This document shows, piece after piece, positions 53,960-61,921 of a stretch of DNA of 64,000 bases. The stretch is taken from contig JAIKWZ010000047.1 of NCBI GenBank assembly GCA_024684375.1, positions 1 to 64,000 of the forward strand, in the 5' to 3' direction. This DNA is from Clostridiales bacterium (lineage in GTDB: Bacteria; Bacillota; Clostridia; Christensenellales; Aristaeellaceae). Position 1 is the stretch's first letter. Every line of letters starts with the position of its first letter. The notes under the pieces are model-generated. The model saw only the letters and a list, made by a program, of their open reading frames with translations, did not search any database and had not been told where the DNA came from. The translations under genes and the position numbers were made by a program.

Positions 53960-54194
53960 CGGTTTCACGTTCAGGGGCATCTTCGTCAAGCAGCCGCCGG
54001 TCCTCGTTTTCTTCAGTGATCTGGCTGATATATGCCATGCGCGAGGCGATCTGTTTAAGGTCCTCCCGGGATACCACGCTGTCTGTACCCAGACACATTT
54101 TGCAGCGGGAGGCGCACTGGGGACATACGCAGCCCAGCGTCAAGCTTTCGGAATGGACCATATAAGTGCCGCAGTTGGGGCATGCGCAGCGCAT
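53943..54194 (-). CDS. Small double zinc-ribbon-like protein
   Basis: An 83-residue protein of unknown function. Cysteines occur in CACPNCGTY, CVCPQCASRCKMC, giving eight in the first 35 residues and fitting two zinc knuckles. The C-terminal half is acidic (TEENEDRRLLDEDAPERE). It lies 4 bases downstream of the protease gene and overlaps the CYTH gene by 17 bases, so all three are probably cotranscribed. It could regulate or bind RNA, but nothing in the sequence settles this. Confidence 0.78.
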   Translation of the reverse strand: MRCACPNCGTYMVHSESLTLGCVCPQCASRCKMCLGTDSVVSREDLKQIASRMAYISQITEENEDRRLLDEDAPERETDEYGD

Positions 54195-54198
54195 AAGG

Positions 54199-57100
54199 TT
54201 ACCTCTGGATAAGTATCAGGCTTTCATCGCCTGAGGCGATAAAACGTGTGGGGTACTGCCGTATATTGCCATGCAGCAGGTCGGTGCCGTACTGCTGCAC
54301 GAAGGCGCTGATCAGGTTTTGCGTCTGGGAGGCGGAGTATCTGGCGATCTCGCTCACGCTGACTTTGCCGTCGTGGTTTGAGTCTGCCCCGAGAGAACAG
54401 GTCTTGTCGCCAATCATGTCCCAACCCAGCCCACGGGTGAACGCCTTGGAGAAAAAGTCGTAGCTTGCTTTTTCGTTCGCAACGTTGTAGTAGGTGGAAA
54501 GCGTGTCGGTGGAAGAGGTGATAACGCTCAGTCTGCCCGGGCCGTTTTTGCCGGTATAATTGCCGTTGTTGTTCTTGATGGCGCTGAGCCTGGAAGAAGT
54601 GTTGATTTTTCCTGAATAGCAGGTGCACAGCACCAGGACCACATGCCCGCTTATAGAGCTTATGCCGGCCATAAGCGTATCGCCGGTCATCCGGTCTCCG
54701 GATGCGGAAAAGCTGAAACTGTACCCTCCGTTTTTGGCGCTGTAAGCGCCGTGAGTCAATATAAAGATCACCGTCACATCTTCAGGCTTTGCGGCGTTGG
54801 CCAGAGAGTTGACTGCGGACTGGAAAGTGGATTTGCTGGGACTTGACCCGATGTAGTTGATGGAGTAGGAGGTCCCGTCCGGATGAGATTGCTTCAGTGC
54901 GTCGACAACACCCTGAGTGCCGTTTCGGCTGAAGGGCAGGTAGCCGCTCTGCTTGGTGTTGGTCCACTGGCCCATCACCAGTGCGCGGTAGCGGGCGTTT
55001 CCGCTGCGCTCCACCTTTACGTGCAGAGTGCGTGTAAGTTTATAGCTGCCGCGGCCAACGGTGACGGAGATGTCAGTTTCGCCCGCCATCTGACCCGTTA
55101 CCTTGCCGGACGCATCCACTTTGGCTATGCTGGTATCCGAGGATGAGAATGTGGCTGTGGAATATGACGCGTCCAGCGGGTACACGCTGTAAACGATGCT
55201 TTTGCTCTCGCCGGACTTGATTGTGAAGCTTGAGGAGGCAAGCGCCAGCTCTCTGACAGGTATCTCTTGCACCTGGACAGTCAGAGCCAGTGTAAGCCCG
55301 CTGCCGTCAGTGGCTACGCCGGTCAGGTTTGAAGTGCCAGCGGAAATAAAGCTCACCACGCCGGCGCTGTTTACCGTGGCGACGCCGGTATTGGAACTGC
55401 TCCACGAAAAGGCGTTAGGAGAAGCGGTCGGCGGAGTATATGAGTAGATGATTTTTGCGCTGTTTCCGGCGCTGCCCTGCATAGTCTCATTTTCGAGCCA
55501 AGCGCTTTCCATCGGTGCGGCAGACACGGTAAGAGGGATCTCGCCTCTAACGTTTTCGTCAGTGACGATCACGCTGCAGCTGCCCGCCCTGTAGGCGTTT
55601 AGCGTGAAACCTTCGCCGAACGCGGCTACGGAGTGGTCGGAAGTATCCATATACACTTCGTCAGTAGAGGCTCCGGCGGGAGAATGGGTGAAGTCAAGCG
55701 TAATGCTTTCTCCCGCAGTCATTGACAGGGACGACTCCAGAAAACCAAGCTGTTTGATAATAAGCGGGTTGACCTGAACGTTTACCCGGGCGATGACCCC
55801 GCTGGAGGACACGGCGCAGATGGTAGCCAATCCGGGCGCCTTGGCTTTTACGGTCGCCTGGCAGTTGTTGCCCAACGCGCTTATGTCAGCTATATCGGGA
55901 TCGAGCGAGTACCAGTACGCCTGACGGTATTTGGCGGCAGGTGCGGTGCCTGTGGCGACGGGGTCAAGCTTGAAACTGTCGCCCACGGTGGGAGTCGCGT
56001 AGGTGAGAGAAGTGGAAAGGCCGGTGATGACGCGCCCGTCGTTGACCACATACACGGGCAGCACGAGGCTGACGCTGTCGAGCCTCACGGTCAGAAGCGC
56101 GGTGCCGGCGCTGACGGCCGTAACTCGGCCGCTCGCGTTTACGCTGGCGACCTGGGGATCTGAGGAAGAATATACCGCTCCGGCGGCGCGCACGGATGAA
56201 GGCGAGTAATTAACTAAATTCGCAAGATTCGCGCTCAAGCCCGGATTAAGGTACAACGCAGGCACGCGGCAGTGGACGGAGGAAGCTCTTTCGAAGACAT
56301 CGATGCTTTTCGAGACGGTCACTCCGTTGGAAGTCCGGGCTGTTATCACGGCTTTCCCGGGCTGGTGGGCGTAAAGGTTATGGCCCAGTGTGCTTATGAC
56401 GGAACTGTTGCTGCTGGAAAGGGAGATCAGGGAAGTCACGCCCTCCGGCTGCAGCTCAGGAGCGAGCGTGATATGGGAGCCCGCGTACATATACTCTGGG
56501 GCGTTCATCTCTATGCCTGTAGCGCCCTGGGAGACCATAAGATCGATCTCTCCCACTATGGAGGAGTCCTCATTTGACACAGCGCTGATGCGCGCGATCC
56601 CGGCGCTTAAGCCTCTGACGTAGCCTGCCTGGTCTACTGAAGCGACAGCGCTGTTCGACGAATGCCAGGTGACGGCGACGTTATCCGCGTTTTCGGGGAA
56701 CACTGAGTAGAGCACGCGAAGTGTCTCGCCTGTGGATAGTCCCCTGGTAGAGGCACTCAGCACGATGCTTTCGGGCCGCTGCTTGACAATGACGGCGACT
56801 TCCGCCTGTACGTCGAACGTGCTGAGGTATATGGAACAAGTCCCGCCTCCGACCGCGGAAATCAGACCTTCCGCGTCCACGACGGCTATGCTTTCATCGC
56901 TGCTGGAATAGCTTATGACATTATAGGCGCCGGAGGGGGAAACGGTTGGAGAAAGCTGATGCGTATCTCCTACATAAAGAGTCACAGGAGAGGACCCTGC
57001 CGAAATGTCCGCCGCGGGGACGACCGCGTTCACGGTGAAATCCGTGTACACCTCACCTTCGTCCTGCTGAGCTACGGCGGTGACGGTATAAACGCCCAGC

Positions 57101-57783
57101 GCTGTTGGCTTGAGGGAAGCGCCGTCGATGACGATCCCTGCGTCGGCGCAGGACAGGCTGAACTGGCGCTGCTCGCTCTCCGAAACCGGATAAATACTTT
57201 GCCCGACCTCAACTATCCATTCGCTCTTTACGAGGGCGACCGGGGGATATACGGCGGTCAGAGAGTCAAAAACCTGGGATTGGGAAGCAAAACTGTTGAC
57301 GGCGCTCAAACAGTATTCCAAAGCGCCGCCGGCGGGAAGCCGGATCTGGAACGCTCCGTCTTGGCTTTCGAGTGCGGAAACGGTCCGGCCGTCAAGCGTG
57401 ACTTCCAGAGAATAAGTGACCGGGAGCTGGCTGTCGCAGGAAGCGCTGACGCTGAACTCACGGAAAGGGGAGACCGCGCCCGGGGCGGAGAGGGACAGGT
57501 TCGTAATGTCTACCGGACGGAAATCAAGCCCTTCGTTTTCGGCAAATGTTTCGGCGTAGGTGCCGGAAAAGCCCCACACTTCGCTGTGTCCCAAAGCGCC
57601 GTGACCTATGTATTCAACGCTTGAGGGCACAAAAACCCCGCCGGGGAAATCGACTGAGCCAAAGGCGTCCTCTTCTATGCGCTTTAAACCCTGCGGGAGC
57701 AAAAACACTTCCGCAGAGGCCACTGCCGTCAGCGTCAGCGCAGCAGCCAGCGCAAGACACATGATCCTTCTGAACAGGCGCAT
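54199..57783 (-). CDS. Secreted multi-BIG2-domain protein with C-terminal caspase-like cysteine peptidase
   Basis: A 1194-residue exported protein. A signal peptide (MRLFRRIMCLALAAALTLTA, cleavage near ASA/EVF) is followed by a short BspA-like leucine-rich segment (residues about 25-90). About eight BIG2-like beta domains follow between roughly 200 and 920, each with a YSSSDxxIAxVDxxG-like core. The C-terminal 260 residues look like a caspase-fold peptidase: LTHGAYSAKNGG with His near 1011, then VLVLCTCYSG with the second Cys near 1055. A calcium-loop sequence DSNHDGKVSVSE lies near 1131. No sortase motif or S-layer domain was seen. Start at ATG 57783 after GGAGG. Confidence 0.85.
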   Translation of the reverse strand: MRLFRRIMCLALAAALTLTAVASAEVFLLPQGLKRIEEDAFGSVDFPGGVFVPSSVEYIGHGALGHSEVWGFSGTYAETFAENEGLDFRPVDITNLSLSAPGAVSPFREFSVSASCDSQLPVTYSLEVTLDGRTVSALESQDGAFQIRLPAGGALEYCLSAVNSFASQSQVFDSLTAVYPPVALVKSEWIVEVGQSIYPVSESEQRQFSLSCADAGIVIDGASLKPTALGVYTVTAVAQQDEGEVYTDFTVNAVVPAADISAGSSPVTLYVGDTHQLSPTVSPSGAYNVISYSSSDESIAVVDAEGLISAVGGGTCSIYLSTFDVQAEVAVIVKQRPESIVLSASTRGLSTGETLRVLYSVFPENADNVAVTWHSSNSAVASVDQAGYVRGLSAGIARISAVSNEDSSIVGEIDLMVSQGATGIEMNAPEYMYAGSHITLAPELQPEGVTSLISLSSSNSSVISTLGHNLYAHQPGKAVITARTSNGVTVSKSIDVFERASSVHCRVPALYLNPGLSANLANLVNYSPSSVRAAGAVYSSSDPQVASVNASGRVTAVSAGTALLTVRLDSVSLVLPVYVVNDGRVITGLSTSLTYATPTVGDSFKLDPVATGTAPAAKYRQAYWYSLDPDIADISALGNNCQATVKAKAPGLATICAVSSSGVIARVNVQVNPLIIKQLGFLESSLSMTAGESITLDFTHSPAGASTDEVYMDTSDHSVAAFGEGFTLNAYRAGSCSVIVTDENVRGEIPLTVSAAPMESAWLENETMQGSAGNSAKIIYSYTPPTASPNAFSWSSSNTGVATVNSAGVVSFISAGTSNLTGVATDGSGLTLALTVQVQEIPVRELALASSSFTIKSGESKSIVYSVYPLDASYSTATFSSSDTSIAKVDASGKVTGQMAGETDISVTVGRGSYKLTRTLHVKVERSGNARYRALVMGQWTNTKQSGYLPFSRNGTQGVVDALKQSHPDGTSYSINYIGSSPSKSTFQSAVNSLANAAKPEDVTVIFILTHGAYSAKNGGYSFSFSASGDRMTGDTLMAGISSISGHVVLVLCTCYSGKINTSSRLSAIKNNNGNYTGKNGPGRLSVITSSTDTLSTYYNVANEKASYDFFSKAFTRGLGWDMIGDKTCSLGADSNHDGKVSVSEIARYSASQTQNLISAFVQQYGTDLLHGNIRQYPTRFIASGDESLILIQR

Positions 57784-57809
57784 ACAAACCTCCACAATAA
57801 ACCATCCTT

Positions 57810-57839
57810 ATTATATCACAAAACAGTTCAAAAATGCAA
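57810..57839 (-). promoter_or_regulatory. Promoter of the BIG2/caspase-like protease operon
   Basis: On the minus strand TTGCAT (57834-57839), 18 bases, then TATAAT (57810-57815) preceded by TGTGA, an extended -10 element. Confidence 0.6.
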
Positions 57840-57898
57840 GTGCGGAGGAGGCGCATGCCGTTTTTGCTCATTTCTGCGGTTGTGCTTAAAGGGCAAGC

Positions 57899-57909
57899 TG
57901 TGATATAAT
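57899..57909 (+). promoter_or_regulatory. Extended -10 promoter of the PfkB kinase gene
   Basis: TGTGATATAAT (57899-57909) gives the TGn extension and a perfect -10 box. The -35 candidate TTGTGC at 57880-57885 is weak. Confidence 0.55.
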
Positions 57910-57938
57910 CAGCAAAACACTTGAGACGGAGAGGTTTT

Positions 57939-58859
57939 ATGCGGGTACTTGTGCTTGGCGTGGCGTTTACGGACATCAAGGGTTTTCCGTTCGGGAAATA
58001 CGATCCAGTGGGCACGAACAGGGGCAGCGTAAAGCTGACCCACGGCGGGGTGGCCAGAAACGTGGCGGAGGATCTGGCGCGACTGGGAGCGAAGGTGGTT
58101 TTCCCGCTGCCCGTTGACGAGACACCGCTGGGTCATGACATGAAGGCCCGGCTGGAGGAAGCAGGGGTGGACATGACTCAAGCCATCAGCATCCCGGAGG
58201 GCGGCTCCGGAATGTGGCTGGCAGTGTTCAACGAAAGGGGCGAGCTGGCTGGGTCCATAAGCAAAATGCCGGACGTGTCGCCAATCCATGACAAGCTGCT
58301 TAGGGACGGCGAGAAACTGTTCGCTTCCTGCGACGCGGTGGTGGCGGAATTCGATACCAGCTGCGAGATCGCCCAAAAGACTGTCGAGCTGGCCCTGAAG
58401 CACCGCAAGGATCTGTACTGCATAGTTGGCAACATGAGCGTCATGCTGTCAAAAAAGGAATTGCTCCGACAAACGCGCTGCGTGATACTAAACGAAATTG
58501 AGGCGGGGAAGCTGTTCGAAACCAAACTGACCGGACTGCTTCCTTCCGACGTACAGACGCTGGTATGGGCAGCCGGGAAACAGCTTGGTTTAAAGGCTAT
58601 GATAGTCACAATGGGTCCCCGCGGCGCGGTGTACGCGGATTACGAAACAGGGGACAGCGGCATAGTGCCCCCGGAACAGTGCGATGTTGTGGACACCACC
58701 GGCGCGGGAGATGCGTTTTTTTCCGCTGCGGTAATGGCTTTGAGCGGCGGACTTGACATTGCAAGGGCGTGCCATCTTGGGACGAAGGTGGCGGCAAGGG
58801 TCATTTCCATCAGCGAGAGCGCCTGCCCCGAGGGCTGCTCGGAACTGTTCGGCGGTTGA
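57939..58859 (+). CDS. PfkB-family carbohydrate kinase (pseudouridine-kinase-like)
   Basis: A 306-residue sugar or nucleoside kinase. The first signature reads THGGVARNVAEDLARLGAKV and the second VVDTTGAGDAFFSAAVMALS, with the catalytic aspartate in the GAGD motif. The GGVARNVAENLARLG-type first motif is typical of pseudouridine kinases, but no pseudouridine-5'-phosphate glycosidase is nearby, so this remains tentative. Start at ATG 57939 with GGAGAGG upstream. It ends in a hairpin that overlaps the rpmH promoter. Confidence 0.85.
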   Translation: MRVLVLGVAFTDIKGFPFGKYDPVGTNRGSVKLTHGGVARNVAEDLARLGAKVVFPLPVDETPLGHDMKARLEEAGVDMTQAISIPEGGSGMWLAVFNERGELAGSISKMPDVSPIHDKLLRDGEKLFASCDAVVAEFDTSCEIAQKTVELALKHRKDLYCIVGNMSVMLSKKELLRQTRCVILNEIEAGKLFETKLTGLLPSDVQTLVWAAGKQLGLKAMIVTMGPRGAVYADYETGDSGIVPPEQCDVVDTTGAGDAFFSAAVMALSGGLDIARACHLGTKVAARVISISESACPEGCSELFGG

Positions 58860-58894
58860 TCCGGCGAAAGAAGATTGTCATAAATTAACGCGCG

Positions 58895-58928
58895 GGCGGT
58901 TGACAAGCCGCCATTTTTTATATAAAAT
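58895..58928 (+). promoter_or_regulatory. rpmH promoter overlapping the kinase terminator hairpin
   Basis: TTGACA (58900-58905), 17 bases, TAAAAT (58923-58928). The same DNA holds a hairpin GGCGG (58895-58899) / CCGCC (58908-58912) followed by ATTTTTTA, a likely terminator of the upstream kinase. The remaining bases to the rpmH start form a leader of about 130 bases with no other gene seen. Confidence 0.75.
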
Positions 58929-59062
58929 GACAAACTGCCTATTGATGTGCTTGCGCGAAGACAATTCGGCTCGCTTCGCGTGATACATAAAACGCCGGGA
59001 AACACATACCGGCGGCGGCTATCGAATTGCCGCGAACTCAATCAAGAAAGGAAGTATATCCC

Positions 59063-59197
59063 ATGCTCAGAACTTATCAGCCCAAGAAACGTCAGCGCAA
59101 CAAGGTGCACGGCTTCCGCGCCCGCATGAAGACCAAGGCCGGCAGGAATGTGCTCAACCGCCGCCGTGAGCGCGGCCGCAAGCGTCTGACCGTGTGA
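59063..59197 (+). CDS. rpmH: 50S ribosomal protein L34
   Basis: A 44-residue, highly basic ribosomal protein. The sequence opens [18 protein letters not shown] and continues [17 protein letters not shown], ending KRLTV, the L34 pattern (usual length 44-46). AAAGGAAG lies upstream of the ATG at 59063. The TGA overlaps the GTG start of rnpA. Its pairing with rnpA, yidD, yidC and jag is the conserved bacterial order usually near the replication origin. Confidence 0.97.
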   Translation: MLRTYQPKKRQRNKVHGFRARMKTKAGRNVLNRRRERGRKRLTV

Positions 59198-59568
59198 TAA
59201 GCGCGCATCCATACAGCTTTTGCAGGAAAAAGTTTTCCCTGGGCAAAAACCGCAACTATCAGCATGTTTACAAAAAAGGGAAAAGCTTCCCTTCCAGGGA
59301 CCTGGTGCTGATATTCATGCAGTCGAAGGACTTGAGGGCAGGTTTTTCAATCAGCTCCAAGGTAGGAAACGCGGTGGTCCGAAATCGCCTGAAGCGTTTT
59401 TTCAAGGAAGACTTCAGAAGGCTTAAACCTGATATCGTTTCCGGCAGGTATATTTTTGTTGCGAGGACGTCCGCTGCCGGCAAGACCCACGCGGAGCTTA
59501 CGGACGAAATAACAAAAGTGCTGCTCAGGGCAAAGCTGTACAGGAAAGAAGCTGGCAATGACGCTTAA
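59194..59568 (+). CDS. rnpA: Ribonuclease P protein component
   Basis: Protein subunit that helps RNase P RNA bind and cleave precursor tRNA 5' leaders. The 124 residues have [20 protein letters not shown], the [18 protein letters not shown] signature that binds RNA, and VARTSAAGK. The GTG start overlaps the rpmH stop by 4 bases; a later start would lose only a short N-terminal extension. Its end overlaps yidD by 11 bases. Confidence 0.95.
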   Translation: MISAHPYSFCRKKFSLGKNRNYQHVYKKGKSFPSRDLVLIFMQSKDLRAGFSISSKVGNAVVRNRLKRFFKEDFRRLKPDIVSGRYIFVARTSAAGKTHAELTDEITKVLLRAKLYRKEAGNDA

Positions 59569-59812
59569 GCAGGTTCCAAAGCACACCGCTTTGGGACTGA
59601 TACGTTTTTACAAGGGCGCAATAAGCCCGCATCTCCCATCCGCGTGCCGCTACGTACCGACCTGCTCGGAGTACGCCGCTCAGGCAATAGAGCTGTACGG
59701 CGCGGCAAAAGGCAGCGTGATGGGCTTAAAGCGCATCCTCAGGTGCAATCCTTTCCACAAGGGAGGGTACGACCCCGTGCCTTTGCCTTATCCCCAAGGA
59801 GAAGATAAATGA
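59558..59812 (+). CDS. yidD: Membrane protein insertion efficiency factor YidD
   Basis: An 84-residue membrane-associated protein that aids YidC-dependent insertion. The family motif is plain: [20 protein letters not shown], then [15 protein letters not shown] with two conserved cysteines (C29 and C36), and [17 protein letters not shown]. The ATG overlaps rnpA by 11 bases and the TGA overlaps the yidC start as ATGA. Confidence 0.96.
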   Translation: MTLKQVPKHTALGLIRFYKGAISPHLPSACRYVPTCSEYAAQAIELYGAAKGSVMGLKRILRCNPFHKGGYDPVPLPYPQGEDK

Positions 59813-60879
59813 CCAATCTATTCATTTCGATACTCAACTGGGTGCAGGGTTTCATAGGCAGTTACGGCTGGAGCGTGATCGTTTTCACGCTGCTCATCAA
59901 GCTGGTGCTGCTGCCTCTGGACGTCAAGAGCCGCCGCTCCATGAAGGCGATGAGCGCGCTGAACCCAAAACTCGAAGAACTGAAAAAGCGTTACGCCAAC
60001 GACCAGCAGAAGCTCAACATGAAGACCCAGGAGCTTTACAAAAAAAGCGGGGTCAACCCGTTGAGCGGCTGCCTGCCCATGCTGATCCAGCTGCCCATAC
60101 TGTACATCATGTTCGCTGCCATGCGCCGCGTGGCTGCCCAGTTGCAGGTGGACATCATGTACGCCTGGCTCAAGGACGCCGGCGTATGGGTAGAAGGCGT
60201 CGGCTTTGATCAGGGTGCTCTTGACACCGTGCTGGCGCAGATAAAGGACGGCTCTGTGAGCTTCGGCAATACCCAGAGCTGGCTGTGGATCAAGAGCGTG
60301 TTCCAGCCGGACAACTTCGGCAGGACTGTCATCCCGACGCTGGAAGAGCTCACCACCACCTGGAGCCAGTACAAGAACAGCCTCAACATGAGCGATGACA
60401 TGCGCCTGTTCTTCCAGAACTACCTAAACCTCAAGGATGTTGAGGGAGTGATCGAAAACACGGTCGCCTCACAGATAGATCAGGCGATAAACGCCTATAT
60501 CGGCTATCAGAAGGCGTCGATCATCGGACTGTTCAGCATATCAATCCCGTCTTCATGGGGCAGGTATGTGAACGGCTACTGCGTGCTGCCCATACTGGCG
60601 TGCGCGACCCAGGTCCTTTCCACCAAGCTGACCCCCGGTTCCAACGACAGCGCCAATCAGTCCAAGGGCGGCGCAGGCAAGTTCATGAAGTGGGTTTTCC
60701 CCATCATGTCACTGTGGATCTGCTGGACCAGCACAGCCGCGTTTGCCATCTACTGGGTGTTCGTAAACGTGTGGAGCATAGTTTCCGGCTTCGGCATAAA
60801 CTATTACATTGACCATTCCACGCCCAAGGGCAGGCAGTCCCAGGGCGACAAACAGATAAAGGAGAGTTTACAGCCTTGA
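59809..60879 (+). CDS. yidC: Membrane protein insertase YidC/Oxa1 (SpoIIIJ type)
   Basis: Inserts proteins into the cytoplasmic membrane. The 356 residues have a first hydrophobic segment near 15-38 ([20 protein letters not shown]) followed by the cytoplasmic helical hairpin ([20 protein letters not shown]). The hydrophobic groove helices include [18 protein letters not shown] large loop (about 110-215) comes before the last segments, longer than in Bacillus SpoIIIJ. No lipoprotein signal cysteine. The basic tail [13 protein letters not shown] ends the protein. Overlaps both neighbours by 4 bases. Confidence 0.95.
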   Translation: MTNLFISILNWVQGFIGSYGWSVIVFTLLIKLVLLPLDVKSRRSMKAMSALNPKLEELKKRYANDQQKLNMKTQELYKKSGVNPLSGCLPMLIQLPILYIMFAAMRRVAAQLQVDIMYAWLKDAGVWVEGVGFDQGALDTVLAQIKDGSVSFGNTQSWLWIKSVFQPDNFGRTVIPTLEELTTTWSQYKNSLNMSDDMRLFFQNYLNLKDVEGVIENTVASQIDQAINAYIGYQKASIIGLFSISIPSSWGRYVNGYCVLPILACATQVLSTKLTPGSNDSANQSKGGAGKFMKWVFPIMSLWICWTSTAAFAIYWVFVNVWSIVSGFGINYYIDHSTPKGRQSQGDKQIKESLQP

Positions 60880-61769
60880 AAACCATAGAAGCCAGCGGTA
60901 AAACCGTTGAAGAGGCCTTAAGCGCAGGGCTTAAACAGCTGGGGCTGGATCTGAGCCAGGTGACGCACGAGGTCATAGACAGGGGCAGCCCGGGACTGTT
61001 CGGCATGTTCGGACGGCTCGCGAAGGTAAAAATAAGCGTCAGGGAAGAAGAAAAGCCCGAGGAAGATTTCGGCATCGATATGCCGGTCATCAGCCTTGAG
61101 CCCGAGAAGAAGCCTCAGGCGGCGAAACCGGCCGAAAAACCTACCGAACCGACTGAAGAAAAACCCGCTCCTCAGAAGACCAAATCCAGATCCCGCAAAG
61201 AGAAGAAGGCCAAGGCAGAGAATAAGCCCGCAGCGGATACGGAGACCGCGATAATGGAAGACGAAGCCCCTGTCGCCCTCACTCCCGTAAGAGAATTCCC
61301 CGAGCTGGAGCTTGACAAGCTTGGTGAAAACGGCAAAAAAGCTTACGAGTTTATTTCTCAGCTGACAAAGCTGATGGGCGTTCAGGCCGAGATACGCATC
61401 CTTGAGGAAGAAAATCAGGTTTTCGTGGACATCAACGGCGATACCCTGGGCGTGATGATCGGCCGCAGGGGAGAGACATTGGACGCTGCCCAGTACCTTA
61501 CCAGCCTCTATGTGAACCGCGACAAGAACGAATACACCCGCTTGACCCTTGATGTGGAGCATTATCGCGCCAAACGTGAGGAAACGCTGGTCAAGCTGGC
61601 TAACCGAATGGCCAACCGCGCAAGGAAGTCCGGCAGGAGGGTGGTCCTGGAACCCATGAACCCCTACGAGAGGCGCGTACTGCACAGCGCGCTGCAGCAG
61701 AACCCGTACGTGACCACCCATTCCGAAGGGGAAGACCCATACAGAAGAGTTATAATCACCCTTAAATAA
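60876..61769 (+). CDS. jag: RNA-binding protein Jag / KhpB (Jag_N, KH, R3H)
   Basis: A 297-residue RNA-binding protein. The N-terminal Jag_N domain spans residues 1-55 (GLKQLGLDLSQVTHEVIDRG, SPGLFGMFGRLAKVKI). A charged Pro/Glu/Lys linker of about 90 residues follows, then a KH domain (about 155-225; DINGDTLGVMIGRRGETLDA) and a C-terminal R3H domain (LANRMANRARKSGRRVVLEP). It starts at TTG 60876, overlapping the yidC stop as TTGA, with AAAGGAGAG upstream. The linker is longer than in Bacillus. A terminator follows at 61783-61810; mnmE is not next. Confidence 0.95.
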   Translation: MKTIEASGKTVEEALSAGLKQLGLDLSQVTHEVIDRGSPGLFGMFGRLAKVKISVREEEKPEEDFGIDMPVISLEPEKKPQAAKPAEKPTEPTEEKPAPQKTKSRSRKEKKAKAENKPAADTETAIMEDEAPVALTPVREFPELELDKLGENGKKAYEFISQLTKLMGVQAEIRILEEENQVFVDINGDTLGVMIGRRGETLDAAQYLTSLYVNRDKNEYTRLTLDVEHYRAKREETLVKLANRMANRARKSGRRVVLEPMNPYERRVLHSALQQNPYVTTHSEGEDPYRRVIITLK

Positions 61770-61782
61770 CTGCTTTTATCAG

Positions 61783-61810
61783 AAAAGGCGACGGAACTCC
61801 GTCGCCTTTT
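61783..61810 (+). terminator. Terminator of the rpmH-jag operon
   Basis: Arms AAAAGGCGACGG and CCGTCGCCTTTT with an AACT loop, extended by TTATA. Confidence 0.9.
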
Positions 61811-61877
61811 TATATTTGTTATGTTTTGATTAAATCGGCGCTCATAAAAGAAAATACGGTTAAATATTTCCGGCTTC

Positions 61878-61888
61878 TGTGATATAAT
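61878..61888 (+). promoter_or_regulatory. Extended -10 promoter of the coiled-coil protein gene
   Basis: TGTGATATAAT, identical to the extended -10 element before the kinase gene at 57899-57909. No good -35 box is visible. Confidence 0.55.
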
Positions 61889-61921
61889 AAACGCAGTATA
61901 CGGATAAGTGGAGGGGTTTGC

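Noticed and set aside
57939-58859. Naming the kinase psuK
   Set aside because: The first motif resembles pseudouridine kinases, but there is no PsuG partner and PfkB specificity cannot be read by eye.
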